Source: Prorocentrum cordatum (taxonomy: Eukaryota; Sar; Dinophyceae; Prorocentrales; Prorocentraceae). From it: a stretch of 64,000 nucleotides of DNA. This document shows positions 31,430 to 41,874 of the stretch, piece by piece. The notes beneath the pieces were generated by a model. That model was not told where the DNA came from, ran no database searches, and saw nothing but the letters and a program-made list of their open reading frames with translations. Within the stretch, counting starts at the first letter, position 1. Each line of letters begins with the position of its first letter. A program made the translations under genes and the position numbers. The stretch spans positions 647,976-711,975 of the forward strand of contig CAUYUJ010014260.1 of assembly GCA_963575745.1 (NCBI GenBank), in the 5' to 3' direction.

Positions 31430-32575
31430 TCCTGTGCAACAGAAGCACTATGCGCGCAGTCGTTTATCAAAAGTCACCATTTTTTCAGAACCCCGTGCGA
31501 AGAGTGGCACGAAGTGCGCGCGCGTCGTCGCGCGCATGCCGGATCTTTCAAAACCTGCGGTGTCCTAAAATTTCTCCCCAAAATCGAGCGTCCAAAGACA
31601 TTAAAAATATGATTTCGCAACACGGGTTTTCAAACCAAAAACTTGTGAGCGCGTTATTGCAAATTCCTATGACAACCATTGGTTTTTCAACGTGTTCACA
31701 ACATGCTACCAAAAAGGGGTTCGCGCGCGCATGTCGAAATCGTTCGAACGCCATTGCGCGCGTGCCGTCGTGAGAATCCTTTGCAACAGAGTGAGACGAA
31801 GTGCGCGCGCAAGTCGTCGCGCGCGCATGCCGCAATCCGCCAAAAAACCTTTGGTCTCGTAACGATTGCAAAACCGAATGTCAACAACACACATACAAAC
31901 AACACATGGTTCCGCACGGTCAAGTTACCAAAAAAATGTGCTCGCGTTCTTGCAAAGTCTTGAACAACGCATTGTTCTACATGTTCATGGAATTATGCAA
32001 GGCGGGCCTCGCGCGCCGCATGCCGACATCATTCGCACGCCCTTGCGCGCGTGCTGGGGAGGGGCACGACCCGCGTCAACCAATGCCACGCGGGCCACGC
32101 TCGCGCGTCGGCCGTGCGCGCATGTCGAACGCTTTCCAAAACCTTCATCGCCGACGCGAAGACGCTGTCATCGTCGTCGGCGTGATCAGCATCGGCGCCC
32201 GCCGTCGTTGTCAACATCGTTGCCAGCATCGCTGCTATCATTATCGCGTCTACCGTCGCCGACGTTGCCATGATACCGCGCCCGGCCAAGTTGCTGACTC
32301 GCAGTAAAGTGCCTACTGGGACGCGCCCAGCGGTCGGCGCCGTTGCGGCCGCGCCGGCAGCGCCAAACTAATTGGCCGCTGCGCGCGCGCGCTCGGGATG
32401 GCGCGGCCGCAGAGATGCACCAACCAACGCCGAGCATGCATCGTAATCGCCACCGCGGGGGTTTTGCAAGCCAAATTGCGGGTGGGTGGGTGGGATGTTG
32501 GCAAGAGCATTGGATGCGTCAGCCCATCTGCCACAATCAATTGCAACGCACATATTCCGCCATAAAGATTGACCT
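31430..32575 (+). repeat. Repeat family R2, copy I (long)
   Basis: Starts near CACTATGCGCG with TCGTTTATCAA, then two or three sub-units that share GAAGTGCGCGCGCG, CGTCGCGCGCATGCCG and TTCGAACGCCMTTGCGCGCG. It continues through a CATCG-rich part and CGACTCGCAGTAAAGTG (near 32299) to CCACCGCGGGGGTTTTGCAA and GGGTGGGTGGG. The same order of landmarks is present in 35340-36470, and the second half in 32625-33365. It is AT/GC-heterogeneous, without open frames longer than expected. Possibly a decayed non-autonomous transposon. Confidence 0.85.
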
Positions 32576-32624
32576 CCGGTTTCGCAAGGATGTCCAAATC
32601 GAGCAACAAAAAATATGAAACACA

Positions 32625-33365
32625 TGGCTGCGCAAGACGCATCTTCAAAACACGCCTGTGCGCGTGCTCTTGCGAAATCGTTTGGAAAACATCGGTTTGT
32701 TTACGCCATGTTCATAACGTGGCGCCAAAAGGGCTTCGCGCGCGCGCATGTCGAAATCGTTCGAACGCCCTTGCGCGCATTCCGTCATCATTCGCGCGCC
32801 CTTTCGCGCGTGCCGGGGGGGGGGGGGGGCGGGGGGGGGGGGGGGGGGGGCGCGATCCGCGACAACTACAGCCGCGCGGGCCGCGCTCGCGCGTCGGCCA
32901 CGCGCGCGCGCGTCGAACTCTGTCCGGAACCCTCCTCACCGACGCGACGGCGCCGTCGTCGTCGTCGGAGTATCAGCATCGGCGTCCGCACTGGCCGCGC
33001 CTTCGTCGTTGTCAACATCGTCACCAACATCGTTACTATCATCATCGCGTCTACCGTTGTCGACGTTGCCATAATGCCGCGCCTGCTCAAGTCGCCGACT
33101 CGCAGTAAAGTGTCCACTGGGGTGCGCCCAGCGGTCAGCGCCACCGCGGCCGCGTCGGCCGCGCCAAACAAGTTGGCCGCTGCGCGCGCGCGCTCGGGCT
33201 GGCGCGGCCGCGGACTTGCACCGGCCAACCCCGAGCGCGCATTGCCATCGCCACCGCGGGGGCTGTGCAAACCAAGTTGCGGGTGGGTGGGCGGGGCGGC
33301 TGCAAGAGCATGAGATGCGTTAACTCTTCCGTAAATATTCATTCCACCACAAGGATTGAACCACA
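32625..33365 (+). repeat. R2 copy II (5'-truncated)
   Basis: Matches copy I from about 31940 onward: TCGAACGCCCTTGCGCGC, CGGCCACGCGCGCGC, ACCGACGCGACG, GTCAACATCGTCACCAACA, CGACTCGCAGTAAAGTG (33099) and CCACCGCGGGGGCTGTGCAA. It lies directly downstream of copy I, so the two form a partial tandem. Confidence 0.85.
32817..32850 (+). repeat. Poly-G run with one interruption
   Basis: About 34 nearly uninterrupted Gs replace the CTGGGGAGGGGCACGAC segment found at the same place in R2 copies I and III (32061, 35961). It could be a real expansion or a sequencing/assembly artefact. Confidence 0.8.
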
Positions 33366-33507
33366 TAGAATGAGCCGCTCGTTTGGTTGCCCACTCGCCA
33401 CGCGCCAAGGGTCGACGCCACTCGGCGGATAGTTCCAATCGCGATGGCCAGCGCGCCTGCGCGATGCAAGCGGAAAATAGCTATCACGACAAGAATGCAC
33501 GCTCTGC

Positions 33508-33640
33508 TTTCGAGGTCTGCGCCCGCGAGCGCTCCCGCAGGACCCCAATGCGCCGCGCTGTCGGCCAAGCCACCTTCGCGGTCTGCGCCCGCAGGCGCCC
33601 CCTTCAATTTCGAGGTCTGTGCCCGCAGGCGCGCCCTGAG
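33508..33640. repeat. Three-copy GGTCTGYGCCCGCRRGCGC repeat
   Basis: GAGGTCTGCGCCCGCGAGCG (33512), GCGGTCTGCGCCCGCAGGCG (33578) and GAGGTCTGTGCCCGCAGGCG (33611) at the 3' end of the broken coding region. Each can form a small hairpin through GCGCCCGCAGGCGC. Confidence 0.7.
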
Positions 33641-35010
33641 GGCTCCTTCTTGTCCCGCTTGCCCCTGCCCTGCGCGCGGGCCGTCGCCCCCTGCTTCGGC
33701 CGGGGCGATCGCGTCGGCTCGGCCCCAAGCAAGGTCCCGACGCGCCCGGCGATCGCAAGCAAGTCTCTCTGCCTCGCTGCCTCCACGAATACGCCGCCCG
33801 AGAACTGGGCCCAAAGCGCCTCCGGGCACTCGCTGCCCTGCTCGCAGATGCACGGCGCCTCCGTCCAGCCCTTGCATGGCCGACCGCATGGGCCTGCCAA
33901 GGGCGTCGTCCTCAAGCTCATCCCCGATCGCCGCCAGCTCAGCCTCGATCGCTCTCATCCTCGGGGAGAGCAGGCCGCCCGGCAAACCTAAAGGGTCTGG
34001 GCTCAGGAGGGGTCTCGGGCCGTCGAGGCCACTGGCGTCGCCGCCCGAGCAGTCCAGGCAGTCGGCAGCGTCGCAGCCCTTGCAGTCGGGGACGTCGCCC
34101 TCGCGTTCCTCGGCCGCGCCGTCGAAGTCGTCGCGCCCCTCGTCGACATCATCCTCGTCGCCCGGGGGCCCGGGGGAAACTGCTCTGCCGCGGCCAGTCT
34201 TCAGCGCCGCGCCGTCCTCTTGCGGGGTCACTGGCTCGCCCTGTCCCCAGGCCTTCCTCCGACGCCGCATCTTCGTCCTCGACCCCCCAATCGACCTCGA
34301 CCTTCTCCAGGACCTCCTGCCCGGACTTCGCGCCCCACGCCAAGCCGCCGTCCTGCGCGCCCTACTCGGCGTCGCTCGCGCCGCTGGGGGCCCCGAATCT
34401 CCCCGCCCCAGGCAGCGCCGCCACGCCAGGGCCTGCCCGGCGTCGGCGCCGGGCGTCTGGGAGCCCGCCAGCCGCCCGCCGCGCCCGCGGCCGCCCGGCC
34501 GCACTTTCGCGGGGGCGTTGGCCCCTCGAGCTCGCCATCCAAAGCCCCCGCCTCTCCGCGGGCGCACTGCGGGGCCAGGCGCCTCGGGGCCTGCCCCTGC
34601 GACTCCAGGGCGGCCAACTTCGAGCCCGCCACCGCGCCGCCCCTGAACGCCGACGGCGCCTGCGAGCCACCGCCGTCGGCGGCCCGCGCGCCTGGCGCCG
34701 GCCCCAGGGTCTGAGCCTCGTGCCGCGGCGGCGCCCCCAGGCCCGCGGCGCCGCGCCGCTCCTTGCCCCGACCGCGCGGCGCGCGCCACAGGAGCGCGAG
34801 GAACTCGCGGCCCGCTGGGCACCCCGCCCCGCTCTGGCGACGCAGGGCGACCGCCGCGCCGCCGCTCCGCGGCAGTGGCGCCAGCTGCTTCCGCCGGGCA
34901 GCAGCCCAGCATGCATCGCGAGTGGCGCCGCCTCTTCCCGACGCACCGCTAGTCCGCCATCGCTGAACGCGGCGCGGCAGGCGCCCGCCCCGGCCGCGCG
35001 CGCCCCGCCC
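33560..35010 (-). pseudogene. Frame-broken coding region, unknown protein
   Basis: Protein-like segments follow one another on the minus strand but in different frames. Frame a has AAFSDGGLAVRREEAAPLAM. Frame b has HEAQTLGPAPGARAADGGGS and GSKLAALESQGQAPRRLAPQ. Frame a then gives FGAPSGASDAE, a TAG near 34363 and SGQEVLEKVEVDWGVEDEDA. Frame c has PGPPGDEDDVDEGRDDFDGA, DVPDCKGCDAADCLDCSGGD and MRAIEAELAAIGDELEDDAL. Frame b resumes with CICEQGSECPEALWAQFSGG and VFVEAARQRDLLAIAGRVGT. At least three frame changes and one in-frame stop mean it cannot be translated as it stands. The Cys-x2-Cys-x5-Cys-x2-Cys cluster may be a zinc site. Source family not recognised. It lies between R2 copies II and III, so a retroelement origin is possible. 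Confidence 0.5.
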
Positions 35011-35084
35011 GACTTGCCCCTTATCCACCTCGAGTCGGGGGCGCCCCAATATGACCCGGGGTTAGGATGGCCACAAACAGCCGA

Positions 35085-35230
35085 ATATAAACTGCGCAAG
35101 TTGCACCACCTGGATTGCGCAACCACTGTCGCACCAGAAAGAACGCACAGCTGATACTGCACTGCATAATTGAACCACATTGATTGCGTTGCGCAACTGT
35201 ACACAATATATTATCCTGTCAATAAAGAAA
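35085..35230 (+). repeat. Short degenerate TTGCACCAC repeat
   Basis: GCGCAAGTTGCACCACCTGG, ATTGCGCAACC, GTCGCACCAG, ACCACATTGATTGCGTTGCG. Same motif as the arrays at 36430-36620 and 37990-38725. It marks the left border of R2 copy III as it marks the right border of the other copies. Confidence 0.55.
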
Positions 35231-35339
35231 AATTGAAAATTACCCCCCCCCCCAGCCAAACGGTCTACATGTTCGCATAGTTGTCGCAGGTGGGCGTGAG
35301 CACTCGCCCACCCCAGGCAGTCTGTTCTCGCCCCTCGTT

Positions 35340-36470
35340 TCCTGGAGCAACTATGCGCGTGCACTCGTTTATCAACGGCCGTCAATGTCATGGGCCCCTT
35401 GCGAAACATGGCGCGATGCGCGCGCTCGCGCGACGTCGCGCGCGCATGCCGAAATCATTCCAAAACCGCGGGTTTCGCAAGGATTTGAACTTCGACGCCC
35501 TGAACAATGCGCACAAGAAGCCGCCGGTTTCGCAGCGCGAATTCGCAAAGAGTCCTGCGCCCGCGTTCGAACGAACGCTTTTGAAAGCCACCAGTGTTCA
35601 AACTTGATTATCATATCCGACATCGCGTGCCTCTCGCGCGCGCATGTTAAAACGAAAACACTTGCGCGCGTGCTGTCGCAAGAATCCCCCCTCCAACGGA
35701 TGTAACGAGGAGCGCGCGGGAGCGTCGTCGCGTGCGCATGCCAGGAACCCCCTAAAACCGTAGACTTCGCACGGGTTTCAAATCGACCGCCCCGGAAACA
35801 ACAGCGCATGGCTTTGCAACCTTAGTTTCAGAAGAGGTCTGCGCGCGGTCTTGCAATTTCTCAATGAAGCCGTAAGTTCTCGACATGCTCATTGGGAATC
35901 CGACCAAACGGGCCTCTCGCGACGCGTGGCGAGATCATTCGAACGCCCTTGCGCGCGTGCTGGGGGGGCACGACTTCTGTCAAATAGTAGATTGCGGACT
36001 GCACGCGCGCGTCGGCCGCGCGCGCAATTCGAACTCCTTCCGGGGAACCTTTACCACCGATGCGAAGTCACCGCCATCGTCATCGGCATGAGCAGCATCG
36101 TCGCCGTCATTGACCTTGCCGTCGTCATCGTCATCATCGCCACCTTCATCGCTACTAAGCAGCATCCTGTCTGCCGTTGTCGGCGTCGACATGAGACCGT
36201 GCCCGCCCAAATCAACGACTCGCACTAGATAGCCCGCTGGGGCATGCCCAACGGCCCAACGGTCAGCGCCACCGCGGCCGCGTCAGCCACGCAAGCATGC
36301 GCGGGTCAGCGCGCCTGCGGAGATGCACCGGCCAACGCCAAACACTCATCACAATCGCCGCCGCATGGGATTTGCAAACAAAGTTGCAGGTGGGTGGGTG
36401 GGATGGTTGCGCGGGCAGAAGAATTAACAACAACCACTTCGGCTACGCCACATAGCTTGCACCACACGAA
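35340..36470 (+). repeat. R2 copy III (long)
   Basis: Full-length partner of 31430-32575: CAACTATGCGCGTGCACTCG, TTTATCAA, repeated GTCGCGCGCGCATGCCGA blocks, TTCGAACGCCCTTGCGCGCG (35938), CATCGTC-rich part, ACTCGCACTAGATAGCC (36216, diverged from ACTCGCAGTAAAGTG), CAGCGCCACCGCGGCCGCG and GGGTGGGTGGGATG. More diverged than copies I and II are from each other in the second half. Confidence 0.8.
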
Positions 36471-36625
36471 TTGACACGCGAAGGCTCCACCCAATGAAAT
36501 GCAGAAGGCGGAATGCACCACATAGAACGCACAACACAGATTACACCACGTAGGTTGCACCACATAAATTGCACAACGTAGGGTGCAACACCTATACTGC
36601 GCCGCAAAGGTCGCACAACATCGTT
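36430..36625 (+). repeat. TTGCACCACATA degenerate array
   Basis: About nine imperfect units of roughly 20 bp: GCTTGCACCACACGAATTG, GAATGCACCACATAGAACGC, GGTTGCACCACATAAATTGC. Adjacent to R2 copy III. Confidence 0.75.
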
Positions 36626-36654
36626 GGGAGTCCACACTGGCGAACATTTACACA

Positions 36655-36718
36655 TCGATATATATATATACACATATATATAGATATGTACATATCTATA
36701 TATATATCTATAAATATG
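36655..36718. repeat. (TA)n with CA/GA interruptions
   Basis: ATATATATACACATATATAT and related dinucleotides over about 60 bp. Confidence 0.9.
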
Positions 36719-36774
36719 CACGGACCCATACGACCACCTTTTCGGGTGATAAGGAGGTCCGGGGGTACCCAACG

Positions 36775-37300
36775 TCTCACTCAATCGATCTTACGATCGG
36801 CTGCGCGATCGATGGCACGATCGATATCACAATAAATATCGGTATGGGCCTCATTGTGATTCTCACTAGCAGGCCCACGACCGATCTCGCTACGGGTCAC
36901 CGACAGGGCATCGGCGGGACGTCACCATCGATCTCACTAACAACCTCACTGGGCCGCTCTCACAATCAACCCCGCTGTCGATATCACAATCGATCGCACT
37001 ATCCATCTCATTAACGAAATCACGGTCGGTACGACTGCCAATATCGCCAGCAAATTTACTCCCGGTACCACTATCGATCCCACTGCTACTCCCGATATCA
37101 CCATCGACGTCACAATCGGTCCTATTACTGACATCAATATCGATATCACGATCAATCTCACGATCGGTCTCAGGATCGACCTCACTACCAATCTCACGAT
37201 CGCTCCCACGAGGGGACATCGACAGGACACCGACGGGACACCACAAAACACCACGGGCACCACGGGACACCATCGGGACACCACGGCGGGCCACCCCCCG
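36775..37300 (-). repeat. Degenerate 17-18-bp CGATCTCAC minisatellite, then ACACCACGGG units
   Basis: CGATATCACAATCGATC, CCAATCTCACGATCG and similar units recur from 36780 to 37215. From 37220 to 37300 the unit becomes GGACACCACGGGAC. The minus frame DREIDRDIDIDV is produced by the repeat and is not taken as a gene. Confidence 0.75.
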
Positions 37301-37629
37301 CCACCGAGAGACAGTCTGGGGGGTGGAGTCGTTTGGTCTGGCGGCGCCCTAGCCAAGGGAGGGTTCATTCCTTTCGCCCGCCGACGCGGTTCCGCCCCGC
37401 CCGCACGCGCGACACGAACACGAAACTGAAACCGATTGCCCTGCTGGGGGCTCCCCATGTCCCTGCGATCGCACCTCCGCACCTCTTACTCCAGGGACCG
37501 CCCCCGCCCCCACCTTGCTAATGGGATCGCCCACCCCTCCCCCCATGGGTCCTTTCCTCTTCCTGTGGGTGTAGGGCGGTGCTGCGGTGGTCCCCCCCCG
37601 CCTCCCCCCCCCCACTTGGGTGTAGGGCA

Positions 37630-37762
37630 GCGTTGGGTCGTCGTCGTCGTGATCGTGGTCGTCGTCGTCGTCGTTGTCGTGGTCGTCGTGGTCGTTGTCG
37701 TCGCCGTCGTTGTCGCCGTCGTCGTCGAAATCGTCGTCGTCGTCGTCGTCGTCCCCCATCCC
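37630..37762. repeat. (GTC)n microsatellite
   Basis: Interrupted GTC triplets with GTG/GTT variants over 130 bp. Comparable tracts lie at 36-98, 48530-48640 and 51275-51310, each next to R1 or a related block. Confidence 0.95.
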
Positions 37763-37989
37763 ATCTTGGGGGACGCCCATGGAACGCCCATCCACCGCCT
37801 TCCGCCGACCTTCCGCAAGCGGAGCCGCCGTCGTTTTACTCCCGCGGGCTTCTGCCGAAGGCGACCAATATGCGGCAAATGGGGGGCCCTTTTTGGGACG
37901 CCCCGCGTGGGCGCGTGGCAGGTTGCAGTCTGGCGCGGTGGCCGCCTCCCGCCAGCCGCGGGGAGCCCTGTTGGGTCCGTGGGATGCGG

Positions 37990-38725
37990 GGTAGCGCCAT
38001 GGGTTGCGTCATCCATTGCTTTGTTGCGCGATCCATGGATTGCGCCACAGGGTGTGCGATCCATGGGATGCGCCGTGCTCGGATTGCGCCACCCCTGAGA
38101 CGCGCCATAGGGTGCTATGTCCATGCTTTGCACCATCTTTGGATGCGCCATCCATTACGCCACGGGTTGTGCGATCCATCGGTTGCTTCGTTGTGCCATG
38201 GATTGCGCCACCCGTTAGTTGCATGTGTTACGCGACCCATGGGTTGTGCCGTGGGTTACGCCATCCGTGAATTGCGCCGAAGACTTCGCCACCTGCGAGG
38301 AGCGCCATGGGTTGCACCTGAGGTTGCGCATGGTTCTGCCGAATGCAAGCAGGCCTGCCACTGATCGCGGTACAATTCGTGCACCCGACGGCCAAACACA
38401 ATACGGGCTGCTACTGGTTGCGCCACAGGTTTCGAACTCGGTGGCCGCAGATACCAACGGCCTGTCTGCTTTTGGTTGCGCCATCAATTCCGCACTCGGC
38501 GGCCAAGAATAGCACGTGCTACCTTTGGTTTCGCCATAGATTGCGCACGTGGCGATCGAATACGCGGCCTGTAATTGGTTGCGCAATATGTTGTGCACAC
38601 GTCGGCCCTTACTAAAAATGTATGATATTGGTTGCACCGTATGTTGCACAACCTGATACCGATCATGCACTGGCCCTTACTTGGTGGCACTACACATCCC
38701 ACTGTTACCGCTTGCGCCATAAACT
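37990..38725 (+). repeat. TTGCGCCAT degenerate array
   Basis: Some 700 bp of units such as GGATTGCGCCACAGGGTGTG, GATCCATGGGATGCGCC and GGTTGCGCCATCAATTCCGC, spacing 20-30 bp in the first half and about 55-60 bp in the second. No gene is inferred. Confidence 0.75.
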
Positions 38726-39120
38726 GAGCACTTTTCGGCAGAAAATAAAACGGATACATGACAGGAGGGACTGGACAGAGGTCGAGTCAGTCATAGTGGG
38801 CGAACAATGAGTTCGCACATTGTCATTCACTTGTTGCACCCAATACGGCATGAACACACATGGAATACCTGGCAACCAACATGACGGAAGTAGGCGTACA
38901 AGAACAGAATGAGCCCTAGATGGCAGTGGAGCCGTTGAAAGCGGCCGAATCAGACGGTCTAGGATTCGATGGCACGCGCACGAACGACGCAAGGCCGCAC
39001 CACGCAAAGCCATTGATCGTAAGGTCACGCAAGACGTGCGCATTGTACTGGCAACTGTCGGGATATGCGAAGCATTCAGGCCATATGTTGTGGCACACAC
39101 TCGATGTAGCTCATGCGTGA
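38726..39120 (+). other. Gene-poor stretch with one weak open frame
   Basis: A + frame at 38920-39120 reads MAVEPLKAAESDGLGFDGTR and ends GYAKHSGHMLWHTLDVAHA. It is only 66 codons, with no domain and no splice context, so it is not called. Confidence 0.3.
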
Positions 39121-39530
39121 CACGGCTATACCGCTCCTGCCCCTGATCCTGCTCATCCTGCCCCTCCTCCAGAGCCTCATGTCTCTTGTAAGACTCCTGC
39201 TTCTCATCCCACCTCCCGCATGTCTCCTCCTCGTCCTCCTCCTCTTCCTTATCATCCTGAACTCCTCCCGTCCCTTGCCCCTCCTCCTGCTGATCCTTCT
39301 CCTACTCCTCTTGATCATCCTGCTCCGCTCACTCACCCTGATCACCCTTTCCCTCCAACTCCTCCCTCAACTCTTGCTCGTGTCAATGTACCTGCTCCAT
39401 TGAATCTGCGTGTATGAAACGTCCGGGTCGTCCTGAATTTTCCAGCTCGTCCACGTCCTCCTCCTGCGAATGCTGCTCCTCCTCCTCCTCCTCATCCTGC
39501 TCATGCTTCTGCTCCTGATCTGCCACCGTG
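39120..39530. repeat. Pyrimidine tract of CTC/CCT units
   Basis: CTCCTGCTCATC, CTCCTCCTC and related units. Like the tract at 10370-10920 it runs into a CCAAGAGG satellite block. Confidence 0.8.
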
Positions 39531-39579
39531 CCGCTGGCCACGGAGTGGGCGTGTCATCAGGTCCTTTGCCTAGCCCCCG

Positions 39580-40255
39580 AAGCACCCCTAAGGAGTCGTC
39601 AATGGATCCGGAGCCCGAGGTTCCAAATCTTCTTGGGCTTCTCGCGTGCTCCCAAGAGTACCTAGAGCTTCTCGCTTCTTCACGCATGAGTTGGTCAGGC
39701 CCAAAGGGGGGCACAAGACAGGCCAATAGGGCCTCAAGATGCCGCCCAGACGGTCCAAGAGGGCTCCGAGCCACCGAACCATCGCACCAAGGCTCCCAAG
39801 ATGGTCCCAAGAGGCCTCCAAGAGGCCCCAAGAGTGGCCCAAGAGCCTTCCCAAGAGGGCCCCGAGAGGCCAAACGATATGTTTGCCATGATTTGGGGGT
39901 CCTCGACTTTTCGAAATCCCGACGCTCCAAGACGGCCTGAGACTGCCCCAGGACCGGCCCAAGACGACCCAAGAGGCTCCCAGGAGGGCACCAACACGGC
40001 CCAAAAGGGCTCCAAGACGGCCCCAGAGGCGGACAAGACGCCCAAAGACAGCCCCGAGAAGGGCCCAAGAGGCACCCAAGACGCCCCAAGAGACCTCCAA
40101 GAGAGCCCGCAGACGCCTCAAGCAGGCCCAAAACCGTCCCCAAGAGGCATTAAAACGGCCCCCAAGAAGACCCCGAAAGGCCTCCCGCGATATCCCAACT
40201 AACATCCTAAAAACTTTTGACCCACAACCCAGGCACGGTGACGGGATGGGCTGAA
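39580..40255 (-). repeat. CCAAGAGG satellite block
   Basis: Reverse orientation of the family at 16905-18150: GGCCCCAAGAG, CAAGACGGCCC and CCTCCAAGAG sub-repeats, the linker CGACTTTTCGAAATCCCGAC near 39905, and the terminal module GACCCACAACCCAGGCACGG near 40219. One higher-order unit plus a partial one. Confidence 0.85.
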
Positions 40256-40259
40256 GGTC

Positions 40260-41870
40260 CTCCTCCTCCTCCTCCTCCTCCTCTTCCTGAGCATCATCCG
40301 TCGTCGCACTCGACATGAAACTCTTCCCTCTTCTGCTGCATATGCACATGTTGATCCTTCTGTCCTTCCTGCTATCATCCTGTTGTTAAGCCTTCAAGAC
40401 CTTCCCATTATGCTAACGTGCCTCCTCCTCCTCTTCCTGCTCTGTCCCATCTGCCTCCCTCTTCTCATCGCCGGGCTCCTTTGGGATGAGGTGGTGGAAG
40501 GTCAGCAACATCGACCTGTTCCACAGGAGAATAGAGCCACTGGCACGCCCCCACTCTGGTTGGCACCATCGGTTCCACATGGCGAGATCAGGAAACCCTA
40601 AACCAACACATGTAATCGTCTATTGAACGCCAACATGTTTCTTCCGCGGGCTTCCCCCGAGGAAGAGATGACAACCTCTCGAGCCCTCGAAGGCGAGGCC
40701 CTCTCTGGAGCGTCCCACATGGGAAAGCACGATGCACAACCCATGCCCTAGAACTAAGGGTGTTGTGAGCCGTGCCCATCCTTCAGGGGTCGCCAGCGCT
40801 CCAGGGTGGGAGGGGAGGCGAGCGGTTGGGGCATGTGTCTGAGCTTCAACTTTGTCGGGATGCCTGCAACACATCTCGCAATCGCCCTCCTGGAGCTCCC
40901 CGGAATCCTCGTCGAGCACGTCGTCGACGCTCCTTGAATGGCTGGGGGCCGATGCAACGGGGGACCATCCAGATGGCCACTTGACGTGCATCATCTGCCC
41001 CCACTCTCAACTACAAAACGACGCTGGGGAGTGAACGCGGTCTAGAATCAACCGACGTTTAGATCGCAATCGATGCATCAGAAGCCGTCCTTCCGAATAG
41101 CGCACTTTGCCTGGATGGCTGGTCGGTCGTAGGTCATTCCTCGTCTCGATCCACTCAGATCCTGCCAAGATTCTCGGGAGCGGCCAAGAGGGGGGTGTCG
41201 AAGAGGGGGGGGCGCAAATCATGACCGGCGGCATGTGCGCGGCCCAGCGGGGGGGCCAGGGACGCAATGAAATAAGAAGAGGCGCCATGGAATCTGGGGA
41301 AGTATCATGGCCCCCGCCATGATATCCACCCCCCCCAGTCATCACCCCCCTCTTTGCCGCCCCCGAGATTCGAAACGTTCGCTCAAACGGGCGGGGGGTC
41401 GCAGGATGCCAGAACGAGCCGGGCGAGCGTCTGGAGACCCTGAACCCATTGCTCGTCACTCGCAACACTCGGTGCAGCTTGGGAATACTGGCGAGACCCT
41501 GAACCCCAAAATGTTGTCATCTCTTGGGGACGCCATTGTACTCCCGCTGGCTTCCGCTGGCCTTCCGACGGCTTCCGCAGCCGGACCAGACCCCCGTCTC
41601 ACTTCCGCCAACATCCGCAGACCTCCCGCAGACGAAGAGGCACCAATATCTCGACGACGCGAACGCGAGGGTCTTTCTGGCACGCCTCATACAGCATAGG
41701 TCCCTCGGTCCTCCATGAGAAGAGATGTGCGGGGAGGGGGGGGGAGGGCCCCGCCAGAAAGAGAGAATCCTGAGGTCCGCGACGGCCACGTCGAGCGGCC
41801 GCCCATACTCAAGGAATGTCCTCCGGTCCCCACTCCTCGGGCCACTCGGCGTCGAAGACGACGACGACGC
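40260..41870. other. Gene-poor stretch
   Basis: A short CCTCCT tract at 40258-40290 and 40425-40440, otherwise mixed sequence. Apart from the candidate at 40790-40994 no coding is supported. Three CTTCCGCNGG-type units near 41545-41625 are the only repeat noticed. Confidence 0.45.
40790..40994 (-). CDS. Weak candidate exon, unknown
   Basis: A minus frame gives SVDDVLDEDSGELQEGDCEM then CCRHPDKVEAQTHAPTARLP. It is acidic with a small Cys/His cluster, protein-like compared with the other frames. No domain recognised and borders not defined. It could equally be chance. Confidence 0.25.
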
Positions 41871-41874
41871 GGTC

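Noticed and set aside
36890-37294. Minus-strand frame rich in Asp-Ile-Asp (DREIDRDIDIDV) as a calcium-binding repeat protein.
   Set aside because: It is the translation of an 17-18-bp degenerate minisatellite with changing unit length.
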